The notes below the pieces were generated by a model. It had not been told where the DNA came from. It was given only the letters and a program-made list of their open reading frames with translations, and ran no database searches. Of a DNA stretch of 64,000 nucleotides, positions 53,416 through 61,849 are shown piece after piece (positions within the stretch are counted from its first letter, which is position 1; every line of letters starts with the position of its first letter). The DNA comes from Thermococcus sp. M36 (GTDB lineage Archaea > Methanobacteriota_B > Thermococci > Thermococcales > Thermococcaceae). Location of the stretch: the NCBI RefSeq assembly GCF_012027355.1, contig NZ_SNUH01000001.1:868001-932000 (forward strand), read 5' to 3'. Made by a program: the position numbers and the translations under genes.

Positions 53416-54549
53416 TCAGCCCGCGAGGTTCATTACTGCGGGCCACAGATTGAGGGCCAGCAAAGCCAGGCCCACCCCTATGGTGAAGTACCTCACAGGC
53501 CTCGCCACTCTCTCTGGCAGGTACGCCCTTACGACGTCATCAAGCATCCTACCGCCGTCCAGGGGGACCAGTGGGAACAGGTTCATGAGCCCTATCCCCA
53601 GGTTGAGGACGTATATCCAGTAGAAGGCGAAGAACAGCGGGAGCACGAGCCGCTCCATCCCTATCTTGGATACAACGTTCTGGGAGGGATATATACCGAG
53701 GTAGCCCTTCGAGGGGTCATCCGGATGGGCGCCGAGCTTCACCTGGAGGCTCAGCTCCTCCCCGCTCCTGAGCACTGTCAGAGTGACCATCTGGCCCGGC
53801 TTTGTTGTGTTCATGAACCCGATGAAACCCTCAAGGTCAGTGATTTTCTGGCCGTCCATCGCCACAATGACGTCCCCCTTCTGGAGGATCCCGTAGGCGG
53901 GCCCGTCATCCAGAACGCCGGAGACCAGTATTCCCGCCGGCTGGAGGAGGGGCGAAATGGCCAGGTTGATGATTAGAACGGCTATGAGTGCTGTGGTAAT
54001 GTTGGCGAGGGAACCTGCGCCGTACACCCTGAGCCGGGAGCGGAGCAGAGCCTTTTCCAGCTTCTCCTCGTCGGGCTCCACAAATGCCCCAGGTATCACC
54101 GCGAGAAGGACGAGGCCGACGGACTTGAGGGGCAGCCCTTCTGCCCTCGCCGCTATTCCGTGGCTCAGCTCGTGGACGACCATGACGACGGCGAGGCCGA
54201 TCAGGCCGTACCAGAGGGGTATGGTCAGGCCGGGGATGACGAGCTGAACCCCCGCCTGCTCACCGCCCGTCTGGATGGTTTGCAGGGCGGTTTTGAAGAG
54301 TGCGTAGAACACGTAGGCCATTCCCATGAAGCCGAGTGCTATTCCAACGTCGGAATAAACCCTCCAGAAGCGTCTGTTTTTGCCTGCAACCCTGTCTATA
54401 AGGCCTAGAAGCTTTTTGGTTCTCCACATGGCGATGAACATGTCAACTGACAGGCCCTCTTCCTTCTCCTCTTTCCTTCCGAAGAGGGCGTAGAGGACTG
54501 TCCAGAATACCGCGATGCCGGTGATTGCCATGATGAGGGTGCTGTTCAT
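53416..54549 (-). CDS. Site-2 protease-like membrane metalloprotease (M50) with PDZ domain
   Basis: 377-residue intramembrane zinc protease. An N-terminal helix and cytoplasmic linker come first. The catalytic helix reads VVMVVHELSHGIAARAEG (HExxH, about 140). A PDZ domain (about 225-300, GVLDDGPAYGILQKGDVIVAMDGQKI) and the second motif NLFPLVPLDGGRML (Asp zinc ligand) follow, then C-terminal helices. Such enzymes release membrane-bound regulators or clear signal peptides. The ATG at 54549 is preceded by AGGTGA; the promoter overlaps the spacer downstream of the glycan operon. Confidence 0.93.
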   Translation of the reverse strand: MNSTLIMAITGIAVFWTVLYALFGRKEEKEEGLSVDMFIAMWRTKKLLGLIDRVAGKNRRFWRVYSDVGIALGFMGMAYVFYALFKTALQTIQTGGEQAGVQLVIPGLTIPLWYGLIGLAVVMVVHELSHGIAARAEGLPLKSVGLVLLAVIPGAFVEPDEEKLEKALLRSRLRVYGAGSLANITTALIAVLIINLAISPLLQPAGILVSGVLDDGPAYGILQKGDVIVAMDGQKITDLEGFIGFMNTTKPGQMVTLTVLRSGEELSLQVKLGAHPDDPSKGYLGIYPSQNVVSKIGMERLVLPLFFAFYWIYVLNLGIGLMNLFPLVPLDGGRMLDDVVRAYLPERVARPVRYFTIGVGLALLALNLWPAVMNLAG

Positions 54550-54595
54550 TTGGGTCACCTAACCGATTTTGGAGGGGGCGGTTTAAAAATGTACT

Positions 54596-54625
54596 CTTCT
54601 TTCAGTATCAAACTGAAAAAAGAAG
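54596..54625 (-). terminator. Stem-loop at the end of the glycan operon
   Basis: The plus strand reads CTTCTTTCAG-TATCAAA-CTGAAAAAAGAAG, an imperfect inverted repeat. It follows the stop of the leftward nucleotide-sugar dehydrogenase by a few bases, and on the minus strand the stem contains a run of T. It is a plausible transcription end point between the glycan operon and the site-2 protease gene. Confidence 0.45.
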
Positions 54626-54631
54626 ATGGCC

Positions 54632-55978
54632 TTATTGTGTTCTTCCCACTCTTAGGTACACGAACCCATGTTTTTGGGCTTCTTCAGGCTTAAGAACGTT
54701 TCTTCCATCAACTATCACTTTGCTACGCATCTCTCTGGTCAGCCTCTCAAGGTCTAGCTCCTTGAACTCCCTGTGATCCGCTGTTATGACGATGGCATCA
54801 ATCCCCTTGAAGTCCTCCTTCCACTCGGCGCCAAAGCGTTTCGCGTCCTCAGGAGTGCACAGTGGATCGTAAGCGTAAACGTTGGCACCCCACTCTTTGA
54901 GTTCTTGAATGATGGGCTTTGCCGCTGCCTTCATGAACTCCCTGACACCGCCCCTGAATGTTAGGCCTAGGACTAAAATATTGCTTCCCTTCACAGGCCT
55001 CCCGACCTCGTTCAGGGCCTTGACAGTAAGCTCCACAACGTGGTACGGCATTGAGTCGTTTATCTCTCTGGCCGTCTTGATTAGGAGTGGGTTAGTCTTT
55101 TTCGCGAGATTTATCACGAACCAGGGGTACACAGGAATACAATGGCCTCCCACTCCAGCACCGGGCATATGCAGATGGCAGTAGGGTTGTGTATTTGCCG
55201 CCTGAAAGACTTCAAGAGCGTCAAGTCCGTGCTCCTCGCACCACATTGCCAGTTCATTGGCGAGGGCAATGTTCACGTCCCTGTAAACGCCCTCAAAGAC
55301 TTTAACCGCTTCGGCGGCCTTGATCGAGCTCATTGGAATAACACCCTTCCTGTTGATGGTCTCGTAGATACCAATAACTGCTTCTAGTGTTTTCTTGTCG
55401 CTCGCTCCCACTATCTTCGGGTACTGGCCGGTTATGTCTCTGATGGCAGTTCCAGTCATGGTTCTCTCTGGAGCGTGAGCGAGGCCGAACTCGCCGAGCT
55501 TGAGTCCTGACTTTTCGAGAATTGGGATGAGGCTCTCAGTGGTTCCTGGTGGCATAGTTGCTTCGGTAATGACTATGTCCCCCTTTTCAAGGCCTTGGGA
55601 AATCTTTTCAGCAACATCGTAGACTGGTCCGAGCTTTAAGTTGCCCCTCTCATCGGTTAGAGTTGGTACGAGGATTATCATGACGTCCGCCTGTTTAGCG
55701 GCCCAGACCCCGTCGGTGGTTGCACTCAAGCGGCCGGCTTCAACGTTCTTCTTGACCAGTTCGTCAAGTCCGGGCTCTTCTTTAACGTGGTTCTCTCCGC
55801 GGTTGATCATTTCAACGACTTTCTCGTTAATATCCACTCCTATAACCTTGGCTCCATGGTCTGCAAAGACTGCGGCCAGAGGCAGGCCCATCTTGCCCAT
55901 TCCATACACGGCTATTGTGACGTTTCCCTCTTCAATAGCAGCTTTAACTTCGTCCCTATTTAATCCAATGAGCTTCAC
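54632..55978 (-). CDS. wecC: UDP-N-acetylhexosamine 6-dehydrogenase (WecC/WbpA-like)
   Basis: 448-residue NAD-dependent dehydrogenase oxidising C6 of a UDP-sugar twice to a uronic acid. Motifs: VAVYGMGKMGLPLAAVFADHG (NAD binding), ITEATMPPGTTESL, AEAVKVFEGVYRDVNIALANEL, and the catalytic Cys in GVGGHCIPVYPWF. The family includes UDP-ManNAc and UDP-GlcNAc enzymes. With the adjacent Gfo/Idh, aminotransferase and acetyltransferase genes, UDP-GlcNAc (the WbpA reaction) is the more likely substrate. Last gene of the operon; overlaps the Gfo/Idh gene by 4 bases. Confidence 0.9.
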   Translation of the reverse strand: MKLIGLNRDEVKAAIEEGNVTIAVYGMGKMGLPLAAVFADHGAKVIGVDINEKVVEMINRGENHVKEEPGLDELVKKNVEAGRLSATTDGVWAAKQADVMIILVPTLTDERGNLKLGPVYDVAEKISQGLEKGDIVITEATMPPGTTESLIPILEKSGLKLGEFGLAHAPERTMTGTAIRDITGQYPKIVGASDKKTLEAVIGIYETINRKGVIPMSSIKAAEAVKVFEGVYRDVNIALANELAMWCEEHGLDALEVFQAANTQPYCHLHMPGAGVGGHCIPVYPWFVINLAKKTNPLLIKTAREINDSMPYHVVELTVKALNEVGRPVKGSNILVLGLTFRGGVREFMKAAAKPIIQELKEWGANVYAYDPLCTPEDAKRFGAEWKEDFKGIDAIVITADHREFKELDLERLTREMRSKVIVDGRNVLKPEEAQKHGFVYLRVGRTQ

Positions 55979-56925
55979 CCTCCCACCTCCAAAACCTGGC
56001 CGGTTCTTGCGCTTTCCTGAGCGAGAAGGGCAACCCGAAGGGCATGGATTCCAGCTTCACCGTCGACTATCGGCCGTTTTCCTTTTTCAATACATTCTAT
56101 GAAATGTTCCAATTCGTTTCTCAACGGTTCTCTCCTCAGAATCTTGGCTTCTTTTATCCATTCACTGTTATAGAGTCTGAGACGCTGCTCTATGTAGTCG
56201 AGATAGGCTATTCCTCCTGTTCCAACGACAGTGAGGGTTCTGGTCTTGTGGGGTGTCAGCCAGTTGGTCTCCACTATGCCACTTCCATCTTCGAATCCGA
56301 GTGTTATGAGGGCATGGTCTTCGACACCTGCAGGATGAACTACGTTTTTGGCCCTTGCATAAACCGTTCTGACGGGTTCATCAAAAAGATGGCTTATGAT
56401 ATCTATGTCATGAACCGCGAGGTCTATTATTATGCCTACATCCCTTATTCTTGCTGCCATTGGACCAACACGTTTGGCGCTTATTGTGACCAGCTTGCCG
56501 AGTTCTCCCTGTGAGATCAGCTCCTTAAGCTTTAGAACAGCTGGATTAAAGCGCTCTATATGCCCCACCATGAGAGTTATCCCTTCTCTCTCAGCCGCCT
56601 CGATTATTGCCTGAGCGTTTTCGATATTATCCGCTATCGGTTTTTCCACTAAGACATGGATGCCTTTCTCAATGAATTCTAGTGTGATCTTTTTGTGGAG
56701 GGAAGTAGGAACCGCTATGCTAACGGCATCAAGGCCTGCCTTGGCGAGCTCCCGGTAGTCAGAGTACGGGACCGTGTTGAATTTCTTGGCGAGTTCCTTG
56801 GCTCTCTCAAAGTTTGCATCGGCAATGCCAACAAGCTCAACCTTCCCTTCTCTCGCCAGCTTTGAATAAACCCTCACATGATGCTGTCCCATCATGCCAA
56901 CACCAACGACGCCAACATGGAGCAT
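55975..56925 (-). CDS. Gfo/Idh/MocA oxidoreductase, WbpB-like
   Basis: 316-residue NAD-dependent sugar dehydrogenase. The N-terminal Rossmann fold has VGVVGVGMMGQHHVRVY, and the EKPIADN motif (Lys catalytic, about 95) is typical of Gfo/Idh. In WbpB the enzyme oxidises C3 of UDP-GlcNAcA to the 3-keto form for transamination by WbpE, and the neighbours here support that. ATG 56925 lies after GGTGGTGGAA. It is translationally coupled to the downstream dehydrogenase gene. Confidence 0.88.
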   Translation of the reverse strand: MLHVGVVGVGMMGQHHVRVYSKLAREGKVELVGIADANFERAKELAKKFNTVPYSDYRELAKAGLDAVSIAVPTSLHKKITLEFIEKGIHVLVEKPIADNIENAQAIIEAAEREGITLMVGHIERFNPAVLKLKELISQGELGKLVTISAKRVGPMAARIRDVGIIIDLAVHDIDIISHLFDEPVRTVYARAKNVVHPAGVEDHALITLGFEDGSGIVETNWLTPHKTRTLTVVGTGGIAYLDYIEQRLRLYNSEWIKEAKILRREPLRNELEHFIECIEKGKRPIVDGEAGIHALRVALLAQESARTGQVLEVGG

Positions 56926-56948
56926 TTCCACCACCGGAATAAATGGGG

Positions 56949-58052
56949 TTAAGAGGCGAGCTCCTGGAGGTTTTCCAGTATGTACCTGACGTCTTCATCA
57001 CTAACTGCGGGGTGAACTGGCAGGCTCAGGACTTTTTTGCTCGCTTCTATCGCGTTCGGGCAGCAGTCCTTCTCATAATCAAGCTTCTGGAAGAGGGGTT
57101 GCCAGTGGACCGGCATCGGATAGTGAACCGCTGTTCCAATGCCCCTCTCGCGGAGTTTGGCCATCAACTCGTCCCGTCCCAGGGGGAAGTCGTCCTCAAC
57201 GCGGATGACATACTGGTGGAATACATGCTTGACCCTTGAATCAACGTACGGTGGAGTTAGACCCTTGATCCTCCCAATGCCTTCGCTCAGTCTCCTGGCG
57301 TTCTCTATACGCTCCTCGTTCCATTCGTCGAGCTTCCTGAGCTGAATCCTTCCCAGAGCACCGGCAATGTTCGTCATTCTGAGGTTGTAGCCGAGCTCCA
57401 CGTGGAGGTACTTTTCAGCCTGTCCGTGGCTCCTGATGAGCTTGGTCCTTCTCGCGAGCTCGTCATCGTTAGTGACGACCATTCCTCCCTCGCCGGTTGT
57501 CATGTTCTTCGTTGGGTAGAAGCTGAACGCGGCAACGTGCCCGAAGGTACCCACTTTTCTGCCCTCAAACTCGGCCCCATGCGCCTGAGCGCAGTCCTCT
57601 ATCAGGTAGAGGTTGTAATCCTCGGCTATTTCTTGGAAGGCCTTAATGTCCGCAGGCTGGCCGTAGAGGTGGACGACGAGTATCGCCTTTGTCTTGTCCG
57701 TTATCTTTTCTAGGACCTCATTTGGATCGAGATTGTAGGTTTTTGGGTCAATGTCGGCAAAAACGGGCTTTGCTCCTTGGAAGAGGATTGAGGTGGCTGA
57801 GGCTATGAACGTGAATGGGGTTGTTATAACTTCATCACCGGGCCCTATTCTGAGGGCTTTTAGGGCAACGTCCAATGCCGCAGTTCCGTTAGCGACCGCT
57901 ATTCCATGATTGGCACCGAGATAGTCGGCGAACTCTCTTTCAAAGGCTTCAACTTCCTTCCCGTGGGCGAGCATTCCGCTCTTTAAGACTTCAACGACGG
58001 CGTTTATCTCCTCATCCCCGATGAGGGGCTTGGCGATGGGAATGCTCCGCAT
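56949..58052 (-). CDS. DegT/DnrJ/EryC1 sugar aminotransferase, WbpE-like
   Basis: 367-residue PLP-dependent aminotransferase. Segments include ANGTAALDVALKAL, TTPFTFIASATSILFQGAKPVFADID, LIEDCAQAHGAEFEG, and the PLP Lys in SFYPTKNMTTGEGG (about 180). Fits transfer of an amino group to C3 of a UDP-3-keto-uronic acid, after the Gfo/Idh step. ATG 58052 follows GGGGTGCTGAAA. It overlaps nothing but lies within a tight operon. Confidence 0.9.
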   Translation of the reverse strand: MRSIPIAKPLIGDEEINAVVEVLKSGMLAHGKEVEAFEREFADYLGANHGIAVANGTAALDVALKALRIGPGDEVITTPFTFIASATSILFQGAKPVFADIDPKTYNLDPNEVLEKITDKTKAILVVHLYGQPADIKAFQEIAEDYNLYLIEDCAQAHGAEFEGRKVGTFGHVAAFSFYPTKNMTTGEGGMVVTNDDELARRTKLIRSHGQAEKYLHVELGYNLRMTNIAGALGRIQLRKLDEWNEERIENARRLSEGIGRIKGLTPPYVDSRVKHVFHQYVIRVEDDFPLGRDELMAKLRERGIGTAVHYPMPVHWQPLFQKLDYEKDCCPNAIEASKKVLSLPVHPAVSDEDVRYILENLQELAS

Positions 58053-58054
58053 TT

Positions 58055-58675
58055 TCAGCACCCCTTATCTTTTTCCCTCAAGTACCGTTCGTAGTCTTCC
58101 TTCCTCACCCTAACCTCTTTCCCGCAGTGGGAGCACTTGAATATCACGTGTTCCTCCTCTTCTCTAATTTTTTCTTTTAACTTCCTGCCGCAGTAGCAGA
58201 CGAAGCCCTTCAACCTGGCGGGATTACCATAAACCAGCCCAAAAGGCGGGACGTCCTTGGTTACAACTGCCCCGGCCCCGACCATTGCGTATTCCCCGAT
58301 TGTCACGCCGCAGACTATGGTTGCGTGGGCCCCTATGCTTGCACCCTTCTTCACGAGGGTGGGCACAACCTCCCAGTCTTGGTTGAATGCTCTCGGGTAG
58401 AGGTCGTTGGTGAATGTCATGTGCGGGCCGAGGAAGACGTCGTCCTCGACTTTAACGCCGTGATAAACGCTTACCCCGTTCTGGATTTTCACGTTGTTGC
58501 CTATCTCGACATTAACGTCAATGTAAACATCCTTTCCGATGTTGCAGTTCTTGCCTATTTTTGCCCCCTGCCTAACATGGGCGAAGTGCCATATCCTCGT
58601 TCCTTCCCCAATTTCAACGTTCTCCTCAACAACAGCCAGAGGGTGGACGAAGTATTCTCTGGATTTTTCAGACAC
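58055..58675 (-). CDS. WbpD-like N-acetyltransferase with C-terminal zinc ribbon
   Basis: About 206 residues. The first 150 form a left-handed beta-helix of hexapeptide repeats ([25 protein letters not shown] and on), the fold of acetyltransferases that acetylate the 3-amino group of UDP-2-acetamido-3-amino uronic acid. Unlike the usual end, a zinc ribbon follows: FVCYCGRKL ... [10 protein letters not shown] (about 155-185), then a charged helix. GTG 58675 follows GGTGATTAAA. First gene of the WbpD-E-B-A set, with its own TATA box upstream. Confidence 0.88.
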   Translation of the reverse strand: MSEKSREYFVHPLAVVEENVEIGEGTRIWHFAHVRQGAKIGKNCNIGKDVYIDVNVEIGNNVKIQNGVSVYHGVKVEDDVFLGPHMTFTNDLYPRAFNQDWEVVPTLVKKGASIGAHATIVCGVTIGEYAMVGAGAVVTKDVPPFGLVYGNPARLKGFVCYCGRKLKEKIREEEEHVIFKCSHCGKEVRVRKEDYERYLREKDKGC

Positions 58676-58702
58676 TTTAATCACCGAGGATATAGAGGGA
58701 GC

Positions 58703-58716
58703 ATAATCATATAAGG
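58703..58716 (-). promoter_or_regulatory. Internal promoter of the WbpD-E-B-A gene set
   Basis: The minus strand has CCCTTATATGATTA about 30-40 bases upstream of the GTG start of the acetyltransferase, in the 63-base gap after the GT2 gene. It would allow the sugar-acid pathway to be expressed apart from ugd-galU-GT2. Confidence 0.5.
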
Positions 58717-58738
58717 GTTATGTGCATTTCGAAAACGC

Positions 58739-59644
58739 CTAATGTGTATTGAAGTGCAGTATTTTTTTGATGTACTCCAGAGAGCGTGAATCGAGTGCAA
58801 GTTCGACAAGCTTTTTGTAGTTCTCTAAGTTGGAGGGGGCGATTGCTATGGAATGTGTAAGATACTTCAGCCCCTTTTCTGGATCCCCCCCTATGAGGAG
58901 GAGTAATCCCATCTGGCTTAAATGAATACTAAGAATTTCTGGATTCTTGCTAATGTCTTTATGCTTGTGGATAAACCGCTCCCTTCCTGGTATGTATTTT
59001 TTCATATTGAACGATATTTGCTTGCCATGGACATAATATTTCGCAATGATTTCATCCACGTACTCGAACTTGTAATACTTTGCTATTCGAAGCCACATGT
59101 CCCAGTCCTGAGAACTCGTTAGCTTTGGGTCAAAAAGCCCCGCTCTTTTAAAGCATTTGCGCCTTATCAATAATGTTGGGCTTCCAATGAAATTTTCTCG
59201 AAGGAGATGTCCGTATACGTTTCCCCTGTAACGTGGTAGCCGTTTTCCCAGTATCCTTCCATCCTGCTGGGAGACGTAATAGAAACCCCCATAAATAACT
59301 CCAACTTCCCTGCTGAGGTTTTCAAATTTCTTTACTTGGACATTAAGCCTGTTTGGAAGCCATTCATCGTCATCATCAAGGAGGGCAATAAACTTACCAC
59401 GCGCTTTTTTGATACCAGTGTTCCTTGCAACAGGTCCTCCTGAGTTCTTTTTAAGGCGTATGTACCTGATTCTCCCGTCTTCTATGCTCTCTACCACTTC
59501 AGGGGTATTATCTGAAGACGCGTCATCAACAACTATCAACTCAAAATCCCTGAACCCCTGGTTAAGCACGCTCTCTATGGCTCTTTTCAGCAGGTTGGCA
59601 CGGTTGTATGTGGGGATTACAACGGATACTGTAGGCCTAGCCAT
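58739..59644 (-). CDS. Family 2 glycosyltransferase
   Basis: 301-residue inverting glycosyltransferase of the GT-A fold. The N-terminal VSVVIPTYNRANLLKRAIESVL and ELIVVDDASSDNTPEVV bind the nucleotide, FIALLDDDDEWLPNRL holds the metal-binding DxD, and SSQDWDMWLRIAKYY contains the likely catalytic base region. The C-terminal 80 residues are helical. It should add a sugar to a surface or N-linked glycan; donor and acceptor are unknown. Overlaps galU by 8 bases. Somewhat AT-rich compared with the flanking synthesis genes. Confidence 0.9.
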   Translation of the reverse strand: MARPTVSVVIPTYNRANLLKRAIESVLNQGFRDFELIVVDDASSDNTPEVVESIEDGRIRYIRLKKNSGGPVARNTGIKKARGKFIALLDDDDEWLPNRLNVQVKKFENLSREVGVIYGGFYYVSQQDGRILGKRLPRYRGNVYGHLLRENFIGSPTLLIRRKCFKRAGLFDPKLTSSQDWDMWLRIAKYYKFEYVDEIIAKYYVHGKQISFNMKKYIPGRERFIHKHKDISKNPEILSIHLSQMGLLLLIGGDPEKGLKYLTHSIAIAPSNLENYKKLVELALDSRSLEYIKKILHFNTH

Positions 59645-60515
59645 CCCGAACCTCCCGGAGAATGCTTTCCATAAGCTTGATTACCTCATCCCGTAACTCT
59701 TCCCTCGTAAGGCTTAGTTCTAGGTTGGCCCTTATGAAACCTGCCTTGCTCCCGACATCATATCTTTTCCCTGCGACTCTCCTCGCGAACATCTCCCTTT
59801 CATCTAGGAGAGTCCTGAGGGCATCAGTAAGCTGTATCTCACCTCCTTTTCCGGGGGGTGTCTCTCTAAGAGCATCAAACACATCTGGTGTTAAAACGTA
59901 CCTACCGATTATTGCGATGTTGCTTGGTGCCTCTTTGGGTATAGGCTTCTCTATGAGGGTTTTTATCCTGTAAAGGTCGTCTTCAATCTTTTTCCCATCA
60001 ATGATTCCGTATTTGTCTACCAGTTCGTGAGGGACGTGTTCTACCCCTACAACCGGTGAGTTCCTTCTTTCTGCGACTTCAATCAGCTGCCCTATCGCGG
60101 GTTTGTTGCTTATTATGATGTCATCTCCCAGGAGAACAGCGAAGGACTCCCCGTTCACGTGTTTTTCGGCGTGGAGTATCGCATCTCCGAGTCCAAGGGG
60201 CTTCTTCTGGCGGACGTAGTGAATGTCCGCCATTTCACCGATTTCTTCAATCTGCCTGAGTTCATCGATTTTTCCCTTCTCTCTGAGGTAGTACTCCAGC
60301 TCAAAGCTTCTATCAAAGTAGTCCTCAATCGCGCGTTTGCCTTTCCCAGTGATTATGAGGATGTCATCAATTCCCGCCTTGATGGCTTCCTCGACGACGT
60401 AATGGATAACGGGACGGTCGACTATGGGGAGCATTTCTTTGGGCATTGACTTCGTTATTGGAAGCATTCTTGTTCCCAGTCCTGCCGCTGGAATGACTGC
60501 CTTTCTAACTTTCAC
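59637..60515 (-). CDS. galU: UTP-glucose-1-phosphate uridylyltransferase
   Basis: 292 residues. The signature AVIPAAGLGTRMLPITKSMPKEMLPIVDRPVIHYVVEEA binds UTP and glucose-1-phosphate; later FAVLLGDDII and VEHVPHELVDKYGIIDG fit bacterial-type GalU. It makes UDP-glucose, feeding the UDP-glucose dehydrogenase encoded just upstream (4-base overlap). The overlap with GT2 at the other end completes a coupled three-gene block. Confidence 0.92.
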   Translation of the reverse strand: MKVRKAVIPAAGLGTRMLPITKSMPKEMLPIVDRPVIHYVVEEAIKAGIDDILIITGKGKRAIEDYFDRSFELEYYLREKGKIDELRQIEEIGEMADIHYVRQKKPLGLGDAILHAEKHVNGESFAVLLGDDIIISNKPAIGQLIEVAERRNSPVVGVEHVPHELVDKYGIIDGKKIEDDLYRIKTLIEKPIPKEAPSNIAIIGRYVLTPDVFDALRETPPGKGGEIQLTDALRTLLDEREMFARRVAGKRYDVGSKAGFIRANLELSLTREELRDEVIKLMESILREVRDG

Positions 60516-61795
60516 CAGCAGACCCCCTCGTAAATTTTTGCACCCTTCTCTGCGGCTCTCACCCGGCGACCATCGATGACAATCTTCTCCGAGTAATCAA
60601 GCTCCTCAAACTCACTCCACTCTGTGACTATCAGAACAGCGTCAGTATCTCTAAGGACATCATCCGGGGAGTTGACGTACTCGATTTTCTCTCCAACATC
60701 AGGATAGAATCGCTTAAAGTTCTCCATCGCCTGAGGGTCGTAGGCTATTACTTTAGCCCCTTCATCAAGTAGTTCCTTGATAATGACATAGGCTCTCGTT
60801 TCCCTAACATCGTCAGTATTTGGCTTGAATGCTAGACCAAGGACTCCAACCTTTCTTCCTTTCAGGTTTGGAACGTGCTTCTTCAAAAGTTCTATCAGCT
60901 TGAGCGGTTGTTTTTTGTTAACTTCGACTGCGGCTTTAATGATTATAGGATCCTCTCCCAGCTCTTCCGCTTTCCTGATTAAAGCTTTCGTGTCCTTCGG
61001 GAAGCACGAGCCGCCCCAGCCAATGCCAGTCTTGAAGAAGTGCGGGCTTATCCTGTGATCCAGTCCAACGCCCTCAAATACCTTCCACGAGTCGATTCCA
61101 AGTTTCTTGCAGATGTTGCCAATCTCATTCGCGAAGCTTATCTTTGTGGCCAAGAAAGCGTTTGACGCGTATTTGATCATCTCAGCGGTTTTAATGTCCG
61201 TGAAGAATTTTGGGGCGTTAATTGGGGCGTATAACTCCCCAAGGATTTTTCGGGTTCTATCATCCTGGACTCCGATTACAATCCTGTCCGGGTTGAGGAA
61301 GTCCTTTAAAGCCACTCCCTCTCGGAGGAATTCTGGGTTCATTGCCAGACCAAAGTCCTCGAAGGCTTTTTTACCAGAGTGCTTCTCAAGGATTGGCTTC
61401 ACGACTTCCTCAGTGGTTCCAGGGAGTACAGTGCTCTTGACGACGACCACGTGATAGTCTTCCTTCTCTTGAAGGGCTTCTCCAATTGATTTGCTCGCTT
61501 CTTTAACGTATTTGAGGTCGATTGAGCCGTCCTCCTTTGAGGGTGTCCCGACGGCTATGAATGTAACGTCCGAGTTCAGGATTGCCTCGTGATAGTCCTT
61601 GGTCGCGCGGTACTTGCCTTTGAATTCCCCCATGAGCTCTTCGAGGCCTTCCTCGTAGATTGGGGGTTCCGCGTTGTTTATCATTTTAACTTTTCTTTCG
61701 TCAACGTCCACGAAAATGACTTCATTCCCAAGCTTGACGAAGCCCATGCCCGTGACGAGGCCCACGTAGCCGGAGCCAATGACCGAAACCTTCAT
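60512..61795 (-). CDS. ugd: UDP-glucose 6-dehydrogenase
   Basis: 427-residue enzyme oxidising UDP-glucose to UDP-glucuronate. It has MKVSVIGSGYVGLVTGMGF (NAD binding), VKSTVLPGTTEEV, NPEFLREG, and the catalytic Cys in GIGWGGSCFPKDTKAL. It differs from the downstream WecC/WbpA-like enzyme in these motifs, so two distinct uronates are likely made. ATG 61795 (MKV) is the family-typical start; the longer frame to 61816 would overlap its own GGTGAT. Confidence 0.93.
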   Translation of the reverse strand: MKVSVIGSGYVGLVTGMGFVKLGNEVIFVDVDERKVKMINNAEPPIYEEGLEELMGEFKGKYRATKDYHEAILNSDVTFIAVGTPSKEDGSIDLKYVKEASKSIGEALQEKEDYHVVVVKSTVLPGTTEEVVKPILEKHSGKKAFEDFGLAMNPEFLREGVALKDFLNPDRIVIGVQDDRTRKILGELYAPINAPKFFTDIKTAEMIKYASNAFLATKISFANEIGNICKKLGIDSWKVFEGVGLDHRISPHFFKTGIGWGGSCFPKDTKALIRKAEELGEDPIIIKAAVEVNKKQPLKLIELLKKHVPNLKGRKVGVLGLAFKPNTDDVRETRAYVIIKELLDEGAKVIAYDPQAMENFKRFYPDVGEKIEYVNSPDDVLRDTDAVLIVTEWSEFEELDYSEKIVIDGRRVRAAEKGAKIYEGVCW

Positions 61796-61849
61796 TATTC
61801 TATCACCTGATACCACATAGGGTGTAAACTCAATAAAAAGGTGATGCTA

